Part shown: positions 44,583-53,233 of the stretch, one piece after another
Position numbering within the stretch: the stretch's first letter is position 1
How the letters are laid out: the number at the start of each line of letters is the position of its first letter
Origin: Caulobacter vibrioides
Lineage (GTDB): Bacteria; Pseudomonadota; Alphaproteobacteria; Caulobacterales; Caulobacteraceae
Direction of reading: 5' to 3'
Assembly (NCBI GenBank): GCA_001449105.1
Contig: LNIY01000117.1
Location: 62,001-126,000 of the forward strand
Length of the DNA stretch: 64,000 bases
The notes under the pieces: model-generated
The model's input: only the letters and a program-made list of their open reading frames with translations
What the model was told of the DNA's origin: nothing
Database searches by the model: none
Position numbers and translations under genes: made by a program

Positions 44583-45638
44583 CTACCGCCGCTTCTTCCG
44601 GGCTCCGGCGGCGGCGGCCTTCTTGCGGCTGCCCGGCTTGACCGCCTTGCCCTTGCCGGCCTTGCCCGAGCGGGCGCTGGCCTTGCCTTTTCCGCCGCCC
44701 TTCTTGGCGGCTGCGGCGCACTTGGCCTTGGCGGCTCTCAGCGCCTTGCCGGTCTTGCCTCGGGTCGAGCAGGGGGCGGCGCGGGCAGGGGCGGGCGAGG
44801 CCGTGCGGGTCGCGGCGGGGGCGACGCGAGGTGGCCAGATCACCGGGCCGCGCGCGGCGACGGCGTAGCCGGCCGGCAGCACAGGCGCGCCGGTGCGTTC
44901 GATGGCGACCGTGGCCGGCGCCGCGCCGTCCTCGGTCAGGCGGCCGCTCCAGGCGCCGTCGGGACCGGCGCTGAGCGCCAGTGTCGAGCCGACGCCGGGG
45001 CGGGCCATGAACCGCACGGCCGCGCCGCCGTCATAGGTGCGCTCGATGCTGTCGATCAGGCCGGTAGAGCCCACCGCGCCGGGGCGCCGCAGATCGCGCC
45101 AGGCGCCCTCGACCGGGCCGTAGCCGCCAGCCGGGTCGGCGATCTGCAGCGAATAGAGGGCCGACCCGTCGGCGCCGCGCAACACCCAGCCGCCGTCGAG
45201 CGGTCCCTGCAGGCCTTGGGCGGCGGCGATCGAGCCCTTCACTCGCAGCTCATAGGCCTGTTCGACGCTCATCGCCCCGCCCGCCGGGGCCGGCGCGGCG
45301 GTCTCGGGGGCCGGGATGGGCAGGATGGTCGGCTTATGGCGGGGGGCGGGCGCGGCCGGCGCCTCGTCCTCCTCGTCGGTGGTCTGGGGACCGCTGGCGG
45401 CGATCAGGTCGGCCAGGGGATCGGTCGCGGCCGGCGGCGCGGCGACCTGCGGCACGGCGGAGGCGGGGGGCGTCGACTGCACCGCCGCCGGCGGCGCGGC
45501 CACCAGCGGGAGCGCTGCTTCTTGCGCCGGCTGGGCCGGCGGATTGGTCGTCACCACCTCCGAGGCCGGCGCCTGGGCGAGGGCGCTGGCCGGAAACGAC
45601 AGCAGGGCGGACAGGGAGACGGCGAGAAGACGACGCAT
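44583..45638 (-). CDS. Exported protein with Pro/Ala-rich linker and strongly basic tail
   Basis: The 351-residue protein has a signal peptide ending near ALAQA. Residues 25 to 125 are rich in proline and alanine (a probable disordered linker). A compact region of about 150 residues follows (MSVEQAYELRVKGSIAAAQGLQGPLDGGWVL to about IERTGAPVL). The last 65 residues are dominated by lysine, arginine, glycine and alanine (KKGGGKGKASARSGKAGKGK, ending GARKKRR). The tail could bind nucleic acid, lipopolysaccharide or peptidoglycan. It follows the CitE-like gene by 11 bp. No family is recognised. Confidence 0.75.
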   Translation of the reverse strand: MRRLLAVSLSALLSFPASALAQAPASEVVTTNPPAQPAQEAALPLVAAPPAAVQSTPPASAVPQVAAPPAATDPLADLIAASGPQTTDEEDEAPAAPAPRHKPTILPIPAPETAAPAPAGGAMSVEQAYELRVKGSIAAAQGLQGPLDGGWVLRGADGSALYSLQIADPAGGYGPVEGAWRDLRRPGAVGSTGLIDSIERTYDGGAAVRFMARPGVGSTLALSAGPDGAWSGRLTEDGAAPATVAIERTGAPVLPAGYAVAARGPVIWPPRVAPAATRTASPAPARAAPCSTRGKTGKALRAAKAKCAAAAKKGGGKGKASARSGKAGKGKAVKPGSRKKAAAAGARKKRR

Positions 45639-45649
45639 GGGGGTCCTTA

Positions 45650-46528
45650 TCAGCCCGCCGTCTTCGCGGCGATGGCCTCGGAAACGGCGACCAGCCGCTC
45701 GGCCTGAACCAGGTGCAGGCGCTCGGCCATCTTGCCGTCCACCCGCAGGGCGCCCTTGCCGGCGTTCTCCGGCGCGGCGAAGGCGGCGATCACCGCCCGG
45801 CTCCAGGCGATCTCGTCGTCGCCGGGCGAGAACACCCGATTGCAGATGGGAAGGTGCTTGGGATGGATCAGGGTCTTGCCGTCGAAGCCGAAGTCGACCG
45901 CCTGTCCGCAGACGGCTTCCAGCGCCGCGAGGTCCTCGATGTCATTGTGGACGCCGTCGAGGATCGACAGGCCGTGGCCGCGCGCGGCGGCGACCGCCAG
46001 CGACAGGATCGGCAGGAAGGCCTCGCGGCCCGGGGTCTGCCGCGAGCGCATCTCCTTGGCCAGGTCGTTGACGCCCATCACCCAGGCCGACAGGCGGGTC
46101 GTTCTGGCCGCCTCGCCGATCTCCCACAGGTGGAAGGCGGCCTTGGCGGTCTCGATCATCGTCCACAGGCGGGTGTGGATCGGCGCGGCGTGCAGGGCTG
46201 CGTCATAGGCGTGGACGTCGGCGGCGTCGTTGACCTTGGGGACCAGCACCGCGTCGGGACCGGCCTCGGCGGCGGCCCTCAGGTCGTCGGCGCCCCAGGG
46301 GGTGTCGAGGCCGTTGGTGCGGATGACGATCTCGCGCGGGCCGAAGCCCCCGGCCTTCACCGCCGCCACGGCGGCTTCGCGGGCGGCCAGTTTCATCTCC
46401 GGCGCCACGGCGTCCTCGAGGTCGAGGATGATCACGTCGGCGTCGAGCGTGCGGGCCTTCTCCACCGCCTTGGCGTTGGAGGCGGGCATGTAGAGGGCGC
46501 TGCGGCGCGGCCGGGCGAGGTCGGTCAT
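45650..46528 (-). CDS. HpcH/HpaI aldolase / citrate lyase beta (CitE)-like CoA ester lyase
   Basis: The 292-residue TIM-barrel protein has RSALYMPASNAKAVEKA, the metal and catalytic region DVIILDLEDAVAPEMKLAAR, VLVPKVNDAADV and the C-terminal GFDGKTLIHPKHLPICN block. The family includes malyl-CoA, methylmalyl-CoA and citramalyl-CoA lyases and malyl-CoA thioesterases. No citrate lyase alpha or gamma genes are nearby, so it is a stand-alone CitE-like enzyme. The ATG at 46526-46528 is used, although the frame stays open further. Confidence 0.9.
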   Translation of the reverse strand: MTDLARPRRSALYMPASNAKAVEKARTLDADVIILDLEDAVAPEMKLAAREAAVAAVKAGGFGPREIVIRTNGLDTPWGADDLRAAAEAGPDAVLVPKVNDAADVHAYDAALHAAPIHTRLWTMIETAKAAFHLWEIGEAARTTRLSAWVMGVNDLAKEMRSRQTPGREAFLPILSLAVAAARGHGLSILDGVHNDIEDLAALEAVCGQAVDFGFDGKTLIHPKHLPICNRVFSPGDDEIAWSRAVIAAFAAPENAGKGALRVDGKMAERLHLVQAERLVAVSEAIAAKTAG

Positions 46529-46651
46529 GGCGGGATCATCCTGGCAGGGACACCGCGAGTGTAAAGCACCTGCCGCGAGGGCCGGGAAGCGGAGATATCG
46601 CGACAGGCGAAGCCATGGCGGGAAAGGGGAAAACGGGGTTAAGCTGAGACC

Positions 46652-47047
46652 ATGACCACGCGACCCGCCCCCACGCGCTACGACGAGACGGCCCGCAACG
46701 TGCTGGGCGGCGAACTGGTCCCCTGCTCGCTGGATCCGGTGACCGGCTTCTACCGCAACGGCTGCTGCGAGACGGGGCCGCACGACCTTGGCCTGCACAC
46801 CGTCTGCGCGGTGATGACCGAGGAGTTCCTGGCCTTCTCCAAGTCCACCGGCAACGACCTGTCGACCCCGCGTCCGGAGTTCGCCTTCCGGGGGCTGAAG
46901 CCCGGCGATCGCTGGTGCCTGTGCGCCGGCCGCTGGCGCGAGGCGCTGGACGCCGGCATGGCGCCGCAGGTGATCCTCGAGGCCACCCACGAGGAGACCC
47001 TGGCGATCGTGACGCTGGGCGTCCTGAAGGACCACGCCGCGGTTTGA
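46652..47047 (+). CDS. DUF2237 family protein
   Basis: The 131-residue protein has the hallmark block RNVLGGELVPCSLDPVTGFYRNGCC and the later GLKPGDRWCLCAGRW and LEATHEETL segments. The family is widespread in proteobacteria and cyanobacteria and has conserved cysteines that may bind metal; its function is unknown. The stop overlaps the start of the next gene by TTGA. Confidence 0.9.
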   Translation: MTTRPAPTRYDETARNVLGGELVPCSLDPVTGFYRNGCCETGPHDLGLHTVCAVMTEEFLAFSKSTGNDLSTPRPEFAFRGLKPGDRWCLCAGRWREALDAGMAPQVILEATHEETLAIVTLGVLKDHAAV

Positions 47048-47424
47048 TCGAGACCCCGGAAGCGTTCGTCCGGCTGCGCACCAGCCAGGATCCCGCCGAA
47101 TACGGTCGCGCCGCCCATGACGAGGCGCCCATCGAAGTGTGGATGGCGGTGATCGCCGGCTGGCCGGACATGCGCGAATGGGTGGCGCACAACAAGACCG
47201 TCCCGCTGGAGGTGCTGCGGGTCCTGGCCGCCGATCCCGGCTGTCGGGTGCGGCGCGCCGTGGCCGTCAAGCGCAAGCTCGACCGCGACCTGTTCGAACG
47301 GCTGGCCGGGGATCCCGACGAAGGCGTGCTGCGGGCCCTGGCTCACAACGCCAAGGTTCCGGCCGACATCCGCGCGGTCGTGGCGGCGCGTCTTGGAGAA
47401 CTCGCCGGCGCGAGGCTAGATTGA
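47044..47424 (+). CDS. Small HEAT-like repeat protein
   Basis: A 126-residue protein of short helical repeats: VWMAVIAGWPDMREWVAHNKTVPLEVL, LAADPGCRVRRAVAVKRKL, LAGDPDEGVLRALAHNAKVP. The repeating pattern of DP..VR.A.A.N...P matches bacterial leucine-rich-variant or HEAT-like repeats, which mediate protein contacts. The start is TTG 47044 overlapping the DUF2237 stop, so translation is probably coupled. The open frame upstream of the TTG is a shadow of DUF2237. Confidence 0.75.
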   Translation: MIETPEAFVRLRTSQDPAEYGRAAHDEAPIEVWMAVIAGWPDMREWVAHNKTVPLEVLRVLAADPGCRVRRAVAVKRKLDRDLFERLAGDPDEGVLRALAHNAKVPADIRAVVAARLGELAGARLD

Positions 47425-47471
47425 CCAGGTTCGCGGCCGGATCCTGGACCGCCGCGGATCAAGGGCGCTCG

Positions 47472-48833
47472 ATGATCGGTTACGAACGCAGGCTGCTGGT
47501 GCTGGTGGGGCTGATCGCGCTGGCCTTCCTGCCGTTGCTGGCCGCGTCGCTGTTCTTCCTGGCCCGCTTCTCGGTCGCCCAGGACAGGCTGGAGGCCGTC
47601 TACACCCGCACCGTGATCCTCGCCCACGACCTGCGCAGCGAGAAGATGCGGCAGAATTCTCTGGTGCCGGTGATCGTCATCAACGGCGAGAAGGGGCTGC
47701 TGGCCGAGCTGGAGCGGTCCAACCGGCGCTTCGACGCCATCGTCGGCGATCTGAAGGCCCTGGCGCGCGACGACGAGACGCGCGCCGCCCTGGACGCGGT
47801 GGCGGCCCTGCAGCGCCGCCTTCTGGTGCTGCAGAGGGCCGGCGTCGCCCAGCGCCTGGACGGCGGCACGATGAGCGGCGCCAACGCCTATTTCCAGAAG
47901 AACGCCGGGCCGCTGACCAGCAGCATCGATGCGGCCATCGACAAATTCACCGATCGGGCGGCCGCCCGTTACCAGGTCGAGCGGACGCGCAACCAGACCG
48001 TGGTGCGCGGGGTGTTCGGGGTGCTGACCCTGGCCTCGATCTGCGCCTTCGTGTTCTGCGCCTTCCTGGGTCGGCTGCTGCTGCGGCTGGTCGAGCAGAA
48101 GCGGACCTACGACCAGGTCGCCGCGCGGCTGGCCGAGCGCGAGAAGGCGATCTCGCTGGCCCGCAAGGAGGCGGTCGAGGTGGTGGCCCATGACCTCAAC
48201 AACCCGATCACCACCATCCTGTTCGCCAGCGAGAATCTGCTGGCCCAGCCGGGCGTTGATGGGCTGCCCAAGGTGCGGTCGGGCGTCGAGGCCATCCTGC
48301 TGGCCACCGAGACCATGCGGCGGCTGATCCGCAATATCCTCGACCATTCCAAGATCGAAGCCGGCGGCCTGGTGCTGGCCAGGGAGACGGTCGACCTGCG
48401 CCGGCTGCTGGCCGACATCGCCGACCAGTTCGCCCTGTCGGCCGCCCGCAAGGGCCTGGACTTCGCCTATGTGCCCGACACGGCCGAGCCGGTGCTCGAA
48501 GCCGACGGCGGCCGCATCGGCCAGGTGGTGGCCAACCTGCTGTCGAACGCCATCAAGTTCACGGAGCCGGGCGGGAGGGTGTCGCTGTCCAGCCGGGTCG
48601 AGGGCGAGGCGGTGGTGGTCGAGGTGCGCGACACCGGCTGGGGCATGAGCCCCGAGCAGGCGGCCCGGGTGTTCGAGCGTAACTGGCAGGGCGAAGCGGC
48701 CGCCCCCCACGGCAACGGCCTGGGCCTGGCGATCAGCAAGGCCATCGTCGAGGCCCATGGCGGCAGGCTGGGCGTCGACAGCCGGCCTGGCCAAGGTTCG
48801 GCTTTCAGCGTGGTGCTGCCGCTGGCGGCCTGA
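47472..48833 (+). CDS. Membrane sensor histidine kinase (orphan)
   Basis: The 453-residue protein has two transmembrane helices, at about residues 9 to 31 and 178 to 200. They bound a helical periplasmic domain of about 145 residues like the four-helix-bundle sensors of chemoreceptors. The dimerisation helix carries the phospho-accepting histidine in EVVAHDLNNPITTI. The ATPase has N box NLLSNAIKFTEPGG, D box DTGWGMS and G2 box GNGLGLAISKAI. No response regulator is adjacent. It is 47 bp downstream of the HEAT-like gene on the same strand. Confidence 0.92.
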   Translation: MIGYERRLLVLVGLIALAFLPLLAASLFFLARFSVAQDRLEAVYTRTVILAHDLRSEKMRQNSLVPVIVINGEKGLLAELERSNRRFDAIVGDLKALARDDETRAALDAVAALQRRLLVLQRAGVAQRLDGGTMSGANAYFQKNAGPLTSSIDAAIDKFTDRAAARYQVERTRNQTVVRGVFGVLTLASICAFVFCAFLGRLLLRLVEQKRTYDQVAARLAEREKAISLARKEAVEVVAHDLNNPITTILFASENLLAQPGVDGLPKVRSGVEAILLATETMRRLIRNILDHSKIEAGGLVLARETVDLRRLLADIADQFALSAARKGLDFAYVPDTAEPVLEADGGRIGQVVANLLSNAIKFTEPGGRVSLSSRVEGEAVVVEVRDTGWGMSPEQAARVFERNWQGEAAAPHGNGLGLAISKAIVEAHGGRLGVDSRPGQGSAFSVVLPLAA

Positions 48834-48845
48834 GGGCGACGCGGC

Positions 48846-49349
48846 TCAGCGCGTCTTGCGAAGCGCCAGGACGTGATCGGAAGGGCCGGCGATGCGCACC
48901 TCGCCGGCGATGTCGACCGCGGCTCCGCCCTCGCCGGCGACGTGCGAGCCGGAGAACTTCACCATCAGGCCCTCGCCCCCGCAGGACGGCCTTTCGAAGG
49001 CCAGCCGCAGCACCTCGCGGCCGGGCCAGCGGCGGGCAACCTCGTCGTCGATCAGCCGGGCGACGTCCAGGGCGCTGTCGGGCTGGGCGAACAGCACCCT
49101 GGCCTGGTCCTGCACCACGCCCTCGCCCCGGAACCAGACGCGGCCGCCGCAGGTCTCGGACTGCCAGCCGTGACAGACGCCGTCCATGACCATCGCGGGA
49201 TGGTCGACGGACCGGCCGGCACGAATGACGGCACAGGAGCCGTCGACCTCCTGCTCTATGCGGATGTTGGTCCAGTCCTCCAGCGGCTCCGGGCCGGAGG
49301 CCGGGGCGGCGAGGAGGGCGAAGGCGATGAGCAGCGGGGCGATGGCCAT
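48846..49349 (-). CDS. Exported protein of unknown function
   Basis: The 167-residue protein begins MAIAPLLIAFALLAAPASG, a signal peptide. The mature part contains five cysteines (GSCAVIR, GVCHGW, ETCGG, PSCGGEG) and a segment DSALDVARLIDDEVARRWPGREVL. I do not recognise the family. It is convergent with the histidine kinase gene, 12 bp away, and lies downstream of the LysR gene on the same strand. Confidence 0.7.
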   Translation of the reverse strand: MAIAPLLIAFALLAAPASGPEPLEDWTNIRIEQEVDGSCAVIRAGRSVDHPAMVMDGVCHGWQSETCGGRVWFRGEGVVQDQARVLFAQPDSALDVARLIDDEVARRWPGREVLRLAFERPSCGGEGLMVKFSGSHVAGEGGAAVDIAGEVRIAGPSDHVLALRKTR

Positions 49350-49369
49350 GGCCAAGGTTGCGCCGCGCG

Positions 49370-50260
49370 CTATGGGCCCGCAACGGGAGAGTCGTGGTCG
49401 ATCTCGCCGTGCAGCCAGGCGCGGAAGGCGGCCATGGCCGCGCCGTCGGGGCGCGAATGCAGTCGGGTCAGCCAGTAGCGGCCGGTGACCACCTCGGCGG
49501 CGAAGGGGCGCACCAGCCGTTCGGCCGACAGATCGGGCCCGAACAGGGCGGCGGGGGCGAGCGCCACGCCCTGGCCGGCGACGGCGGCGGCGACCATCAG
49601 CACCGAGTTGTCGAACATCGGCCCGCGCAGCGGCTGCGGCTCGGCCCCGGCGGCGGCGAACCAGCGGGTCCATTCATCGGCGCGGTAGGAACGCAGCAGG
49701 GTCTCGCGGGAAAGGTCGGCGGGGCCGGCCAGTCGCTGGGCGATGGCCGGGGCGCAGAGGGGCGTCAGCGGCGCGGTCAGGATCGGTTCGGCATGCACGC
49801 CGTGCCACGCCCCGTCGCCGAAGCGGATGGCCAGGTCCAGCCCCTCCCCGGCCAGGTCCACGCGGTTGTTGTTGGTCATCACCCGCAGGTCGACCTGCGG
49901 GCAGGCGCGGCGGAAGGCGTCGAGGCGCGGCAACAGCCAGCCGGCGGCGAACGAGCCGACCACCCCCAGGGTCAGCACCTCGCGCAGGCGGCCGTCGCTG
50001 TAGCGGTCGAGCACCGCGCCGATGCGGTCGAAGGCGTCGACCAGCACCGGAACCAGGGCCTGACCCTCGTCGGTGAGGGCCAGGCCCCGGGGCAGGCGAC
50101 GGAACAGGGAAACGCCCAGGCGGGCCTCCAACTGCGCGACCTGATGGCTGACCGCGCCCTGGCTGACGCACAGTTCGGCGGCGGCGCGGGTGAAGTTCAG
50201 ATGGCGGGCGGCGGCCTCGAAGGCGCGCAGGGCGTTGAGGGGAAGCTGGGCGCGATCCAT
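49370..50260 (-). CDS. LysR-type regulator (GcvA/AmpR subgroup)
   Basis: The 296-residue regulator begins MDRAQLPLNALRAFEAAARHLNFTRAAAEL, a helix-turn-helix typical of the GcvA/AmpR branch, with CVSQGAVSHQVAQLEARLG as the recognition part. The effector domain is of normal length. It is divergent from the B3 metallo-beta-lactamase gene with about 100 bp between them, the same arrangement as ampR-bla pairs. It is therefore the probable regulator of that gene. An alternative ATG at 50284 adds eight residues. Confidence 0.9.
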   Translation of the reverse strand: MDRAQLPLNALRAFEAAARHLNFTRAAAELCVSQGAVSHQVAQLEARLGVSLFRRLPRGLALTDEGQALVPVLVDAFDRIGAVLDRYSDGRLREVLTLGVVGSFAAGWLLPRLDAFRRACPQVDLRVMTNNNRVDLAGEGLDLAIRFGDGAWHGVHAEPILTAPLTPLCAPAIAQRLAGPADLSRETLLRSYRADEWTRWFAAAGAEPQPLRGPMFDNSVLMVAAAVAGQGVALAPAALFGPDLSAERLVRPFAAEVVTGRYWLTRLHSRPDGAAMAAFRAWLHGEIDHDSPVAGP

Positions 50261-50363
50261 GGCCAAGGCATGAACCAGGCTCATGGCTCCGTCCAGATAT
50301 GATGCTTTGTCGGCGTCGCTTTCGCCCGGCAGGTTCGCCGCGCCAACCAATGGGGAGAGCGGC

Positions 50364-51272
50364 ATGAAGACGAGATGGATCGCCGGGCTGGGCATGGCCG
50401 CAAGCACGCTGTTCATGGCGGGAGCGGCTGCGGCGCACGACCCGCTGCTGGCCCCGATCGAGCCGGAGTACGCCGCCCGCTGGCTGAAGCCCGAAGCGCC
50501 GATCAAGGTCTACGGCAATAGCTACGTTGTGGGCTTCGGCGGGCTGGGCGTGGGCCTGATCAAGACCAGCCAGGGCCTGATCCTGATCGACGCCGCCCTG
50601 CCCCAGGCCGTGCCGGCCATCGAGGCCAACATCAAGGCGCTGGGCTTCAAGGTCTCGGACATCAAGCTGATCCTCAGCACCGAGCCGCATTACGATCACG
50701 CCGGCGGTCTGGCCGCCCTGGCCCGCGACAGCGGCGCGACGGTGGCGGCCAGCGTCCCGGCGGCCGAGGCGCTGCGGCATGGACGGCCCGGCGCCGACGA
50801 TCCGCAGCTGGGCGACCTCGTCCCCTTCCCGGCGGTGACCAGGCTGCGGGCGGTCAAGGACGGCGAGGTGATCCGGCTGGGCGACGTGGCGGTGACCGCC
50901 CGCGCCACGCCGGGCCACACGGCCGGCAGCATGAGCTGGACCTGGACCTCGTGCGAGCGGCGCGACTGCAAGGCGGTGGTGTTCGGCTCCAGCCTCAATC
51001 CGGTGTCGTCGGACGGCTACCGGTTCTCCGACCCGAAGAACGCCGGGGTCGTGGCGAGCTTTCGCCGGAGCTTCGCGGTGGTGCGCGGCCTGAAATGCGA
51101 CGTGCTGATCAGCGCCCATCCCGACCAGTCCGGCGGCGACGAGCGGCTGGCGCGGGCCAGGCGCGGCGACAAGCCGAACCCCTTCGTCGATCCTGGCGCC
51201 TGCCGCGCCTATGCCGACCGCTACGCCGCGCGACTGGAGGCGCGGCTGGCCAAGGAACGGGCGGAACGCTAG
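50364..51272 (+). CDS. Subclass B3 metallo-beta-lactamase, Glu-for-His zinc-site variant
   Basis: The 302-residue protein has a signal peptide ending near AAAAH. It carries the B3 fold: VGFGGLGVGLIKTSQGLILIDAALPQA, zinc motif TEPHYDHAGG, TPGHTAGSMSW and the last ligand in LISAHPDQSGG. In the HxHxDH motif the first histidine is glutamate (E107-P-H109-Y-D111-H112). Variants with glutamate at this place have been described as a B3-E group, as I recall. The second zinc site (Asp111, His112 and the late His) is intact. GGGGAGAG precedes ATG 50364. It could hydrolyse beta-lactams or be a related hydrolase. The stop shares CTAG with the next gene. Confidence 0.88.
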   Translation: MKTRWIAGLGMAASTLFMAGAAAAHDPLLAPIEPEYAARWLKPEAPIKVYGNSYVVGFGGLGVGLIKTSQGLILIDAALPQAVPAIEANIKALGFKVSDIKLILSTEPHYDHAGGLAALARDSGATVAASVPAAEALRHGRPGADDPQLGDLVPFPAVTRLRAVKDGEVIRLGDVAVTARATPGHTAGSMSWTWTSCERRDCKAVVFGSSLNPVSSDGYRFSDPKNAGVVASFRRSFAVVRGLKCDVLISAHPDQSGGDERLARARRGDKPNPFVDPGACRAYADRYAARLEARLAKERAER

Positions 51273-52669
51273 GCCAGCGGCTTGAGTTCGCCCAGCACCG
51301 TGGGGATCAGCTCCGACACCGTCGGGTGGATCGGTACGGTGCGCTGCAGGACCGTATAGGGCGCCTTGGCGTACATGACGTCGAGGATGCCGTGGATGGC
51401 CTCGTCGCCGGAGGTTCCGAGGATCGCGGCGCCGAGGATCTGTTTGGTCTCGGCGTCGACCAGCACCTTCATGAAGCCCTTGGTCTCGCCCTTCTCGATG
51501 GCGCGGCCGACGCGGGTCATGGGGCGGGTTGCGACCAGGGCCGGGCGGCCTTGGCTGCGGACCTCGGCCTCGGTCATCCCCACCCGGCCCAGCGGCGGGT
51601 CGGTGTAGAGGGCGTAGGCGGTCAGGCGGTCGGTGACCTTGCGGGGGTCCCCATGGGCTTCTGGGTCCAGCAGGTTGGCGGCGATGATCTCGAAGTCGTT
51701 GTAGGCGGTGTGGGTGAAGGCCCCGCGCCCGTTGCAGTCGCCCATGGCCCAGATCGACGGGACGTTGGTGCGCAAGGCGTCGTCGACGGTGACGTAGCCG
51801 CGCTTGTCGACGGCCACCCCGGCGGCGTCGAGGCCCAGGTCGTCGGTGTTGGGCTTGCGGCCGACGGCCAGCAGAGTGTGCGAGCCCTTCACGGCGGGTT
51901 CGCCTTCCGTGCAGGAGACGTGGACGCAGACGCCCTCGTCGCCCCCTTCAGTCTTGCAGGGCGAGAAGCTGATGCACTCGGCGTTGAGGCGAACCGCGAT
52001 CCCCTCGGCCTCCAGGATCTCGCGCACGGCGTCGGACACTTCCGGATCTTCGCGGCCGATCAGGCGCGGACCCATCTCGACCACGGTCACGCGGGCGCCG
52101 AAGCGCCGGTACATCTGGGCGAACTCCAGCCCGATATAGCTGCCGCCGACGATGACCAGATGCTCGGGCAGGACGTCCAGCTGCATCATGCCGGTGTTGG
52201 TGAGATATGAGATGTCGCCGATCCCGGGCATGTCGGGCGCATTGGCCCGGCCGCCGACATTGAGGAATATCTTCGGGGCCTCCAGCACCTGGCCGTCGAC
52301 CTCGACGGTGGTGGGCGAGGTCAGGCGGGCGTGGCCTTCGAAGACCGTCAGGCCCTTCATGCCCTTCAGCCATGTCTCGACATTGCCGCGGGCGTTGCGG
52401 ACGACGGTCTGCTGGCGTTCCTTGACGGCCTTCATGTCGACGCCGACCTCGCCTTGCAGCGCCACGCCGTAGTCGGCGGCGCGGCGGGCCAGGTGCGCGG
52501 CGTATGCGCTGGCCACCAGGGTCTTGGTCGGCATGCAGCCGGTATTGACGCAGGTGCCGCCGAACAGCTTGCGCTCGACCAGGGCCACCTTCCATCCGGC
52601 GGCGGTCAGGCGGCCGGCGAGGGAAGGCCCGGCCTGGCCGGCTCCGATGATGATGGCGTCGAAAGTCAT
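51269..52669 (-). CDS. Mercuric reductase-like FAD-dependent disulfide oxidoreductase
   Basis: The 466-residue protein belongs to the class I pyridine nucleotide-disulfide reductases. It has the FAD motif IIIGAGQAGPSLAG, the redox pair GGTCVNTGCMPTKT and the NAD(P) motif IVGGSYIGLE. FAD contact is through IWAMGDCNG, and the terminal HPTVSELIP supplies the catalytic histidine of the partner subunit. It lacks the extra mercury-binding cysteines of MerA at its C-terminus (ends LGELKPLA). It may therefore be an RclA-like or other reductase. The ATG is at 52667-52669, two bases after the DUF4126 gene, so cotranscription is likely. Confidence 0.9.
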   Translation of the reverse strand: MTFDAIIIGAGQAGPSLAGRLTAAGWKVALVERKLFGGTCVNTGCMPTKTLVASAYAAHLARRAADYGVALQGEVGVDMKAVKERQQTVVRNARGNVETWLKGMKGLTVFEGHARLTSPTTVEVDGQVLEAPKIFLNVGGRANAPDMPGIGDISYLTNTGMMQLDVLPEHLVIVGGSYIGLEFAQMYRRFGARVTVVEMGPRLIGREDPEVSDAVREILEAEGIAVRLNAECISFSPCKTEGGDEGVCVHVSCTEGEPAVKGSHTLLAVGRKPNTDDLGLDAAGVAVDKRGYVTVDDALRTNVPSIWAMGDCNGRGAFTHTAYNDFEIIAANLLDPEAHGDPRKVTDRLTAYALYTDPPLGRVGMTEAEVRSQGRPALVATRPMTRVGRAIEKGETKGFMKVLVDAETKQILGAAILGTSGDEAIHGILDVMYAKAPYTVLQRTVPIHPTVSELIPTVLGELKPLA

Positions 52670-52671
52670 GC

Positions 52672-53136
52672 TCACGAAACCGCCGAGACGATCAGATAGG
52701 CGCCGCCAAGGGCGATCACGTCTTCGACAAGGGCCGCGGGCGTATCGCGCTTGAAGGCCTTGGCCAGCCGGCCGCGCAGCTCGGCGCCGCCCAGGGTGCC
52801 GATCACCGCGCCGACGACGCCAAGGATCGCGCCGACGATCCACGAGCCGCCGGCGAAACCGATGGCCGCGCCGGAAAAGCCGCCGGCGACGATCCGCGCG
52901 CCAAACTGCGGCGGAACCTTGCGGCTGGGGGTGAAGGGCAGCTGGTCGGTGACCAGCTCGACCGCCGCCAGACCCGTGAAGATCCAGGTGGCGATGTTGC
53001 CGCCCAGCCAGGCCAGCGGCGTGCCGGCCAGCGGGATCCAGCCCAGGTGCGCGCCCCAGACGACGGCGGCGGGGGCGGTCATGGCGCGCAGGCCGGCGAT
53101 CACGCCGATCAGCAGGGCGAGGACGTAGAGGGTCAT
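52672..53136 (-). CDS. DUF4126-like small membrane protein
   Basis: A 154-residue protein with four hydrophobic, glycine/alanine-rich segments: LYVLALLIGVIAGLRAMTAPAAV, IATWIFTGLAAVELVTD, FSGAAIGFAGGSWIVGAILGVVGAVIG and a C-terminal ALGGAYLIVSAVS. The pattern fits DUF4126 proteins of unknown function. The ATG at 53134-53136 is chosen because the first helix starts there. It precedes the disulfide oxidoreductase by two bases. Confidence 0.75.
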   Translation of the reverse strand: MTLYVLALLIGVIAGLRAMTAPAAVVWGAHLGWIPLAGTPLAWLGGNIATWIFTGLAAVELVTDQLPFTPSRKVPPQFGARIVAGGFSGAAIGFAGGSWIVGAILGVVGAVIGTLGGAELRGRLAKAFKRDTPAALVEDVIALGGAYLIVSAVS

Positions 53137-53233
53137 GCGTGAACTCCCGAGCGTCGCCGCGATCAGGCGCGCTCCGGGAGCAAAGCGCAAGCGCCGGGCG
53201 TCGGCTTGGATGTTCCGGCTGCGGTTCGCCCGA

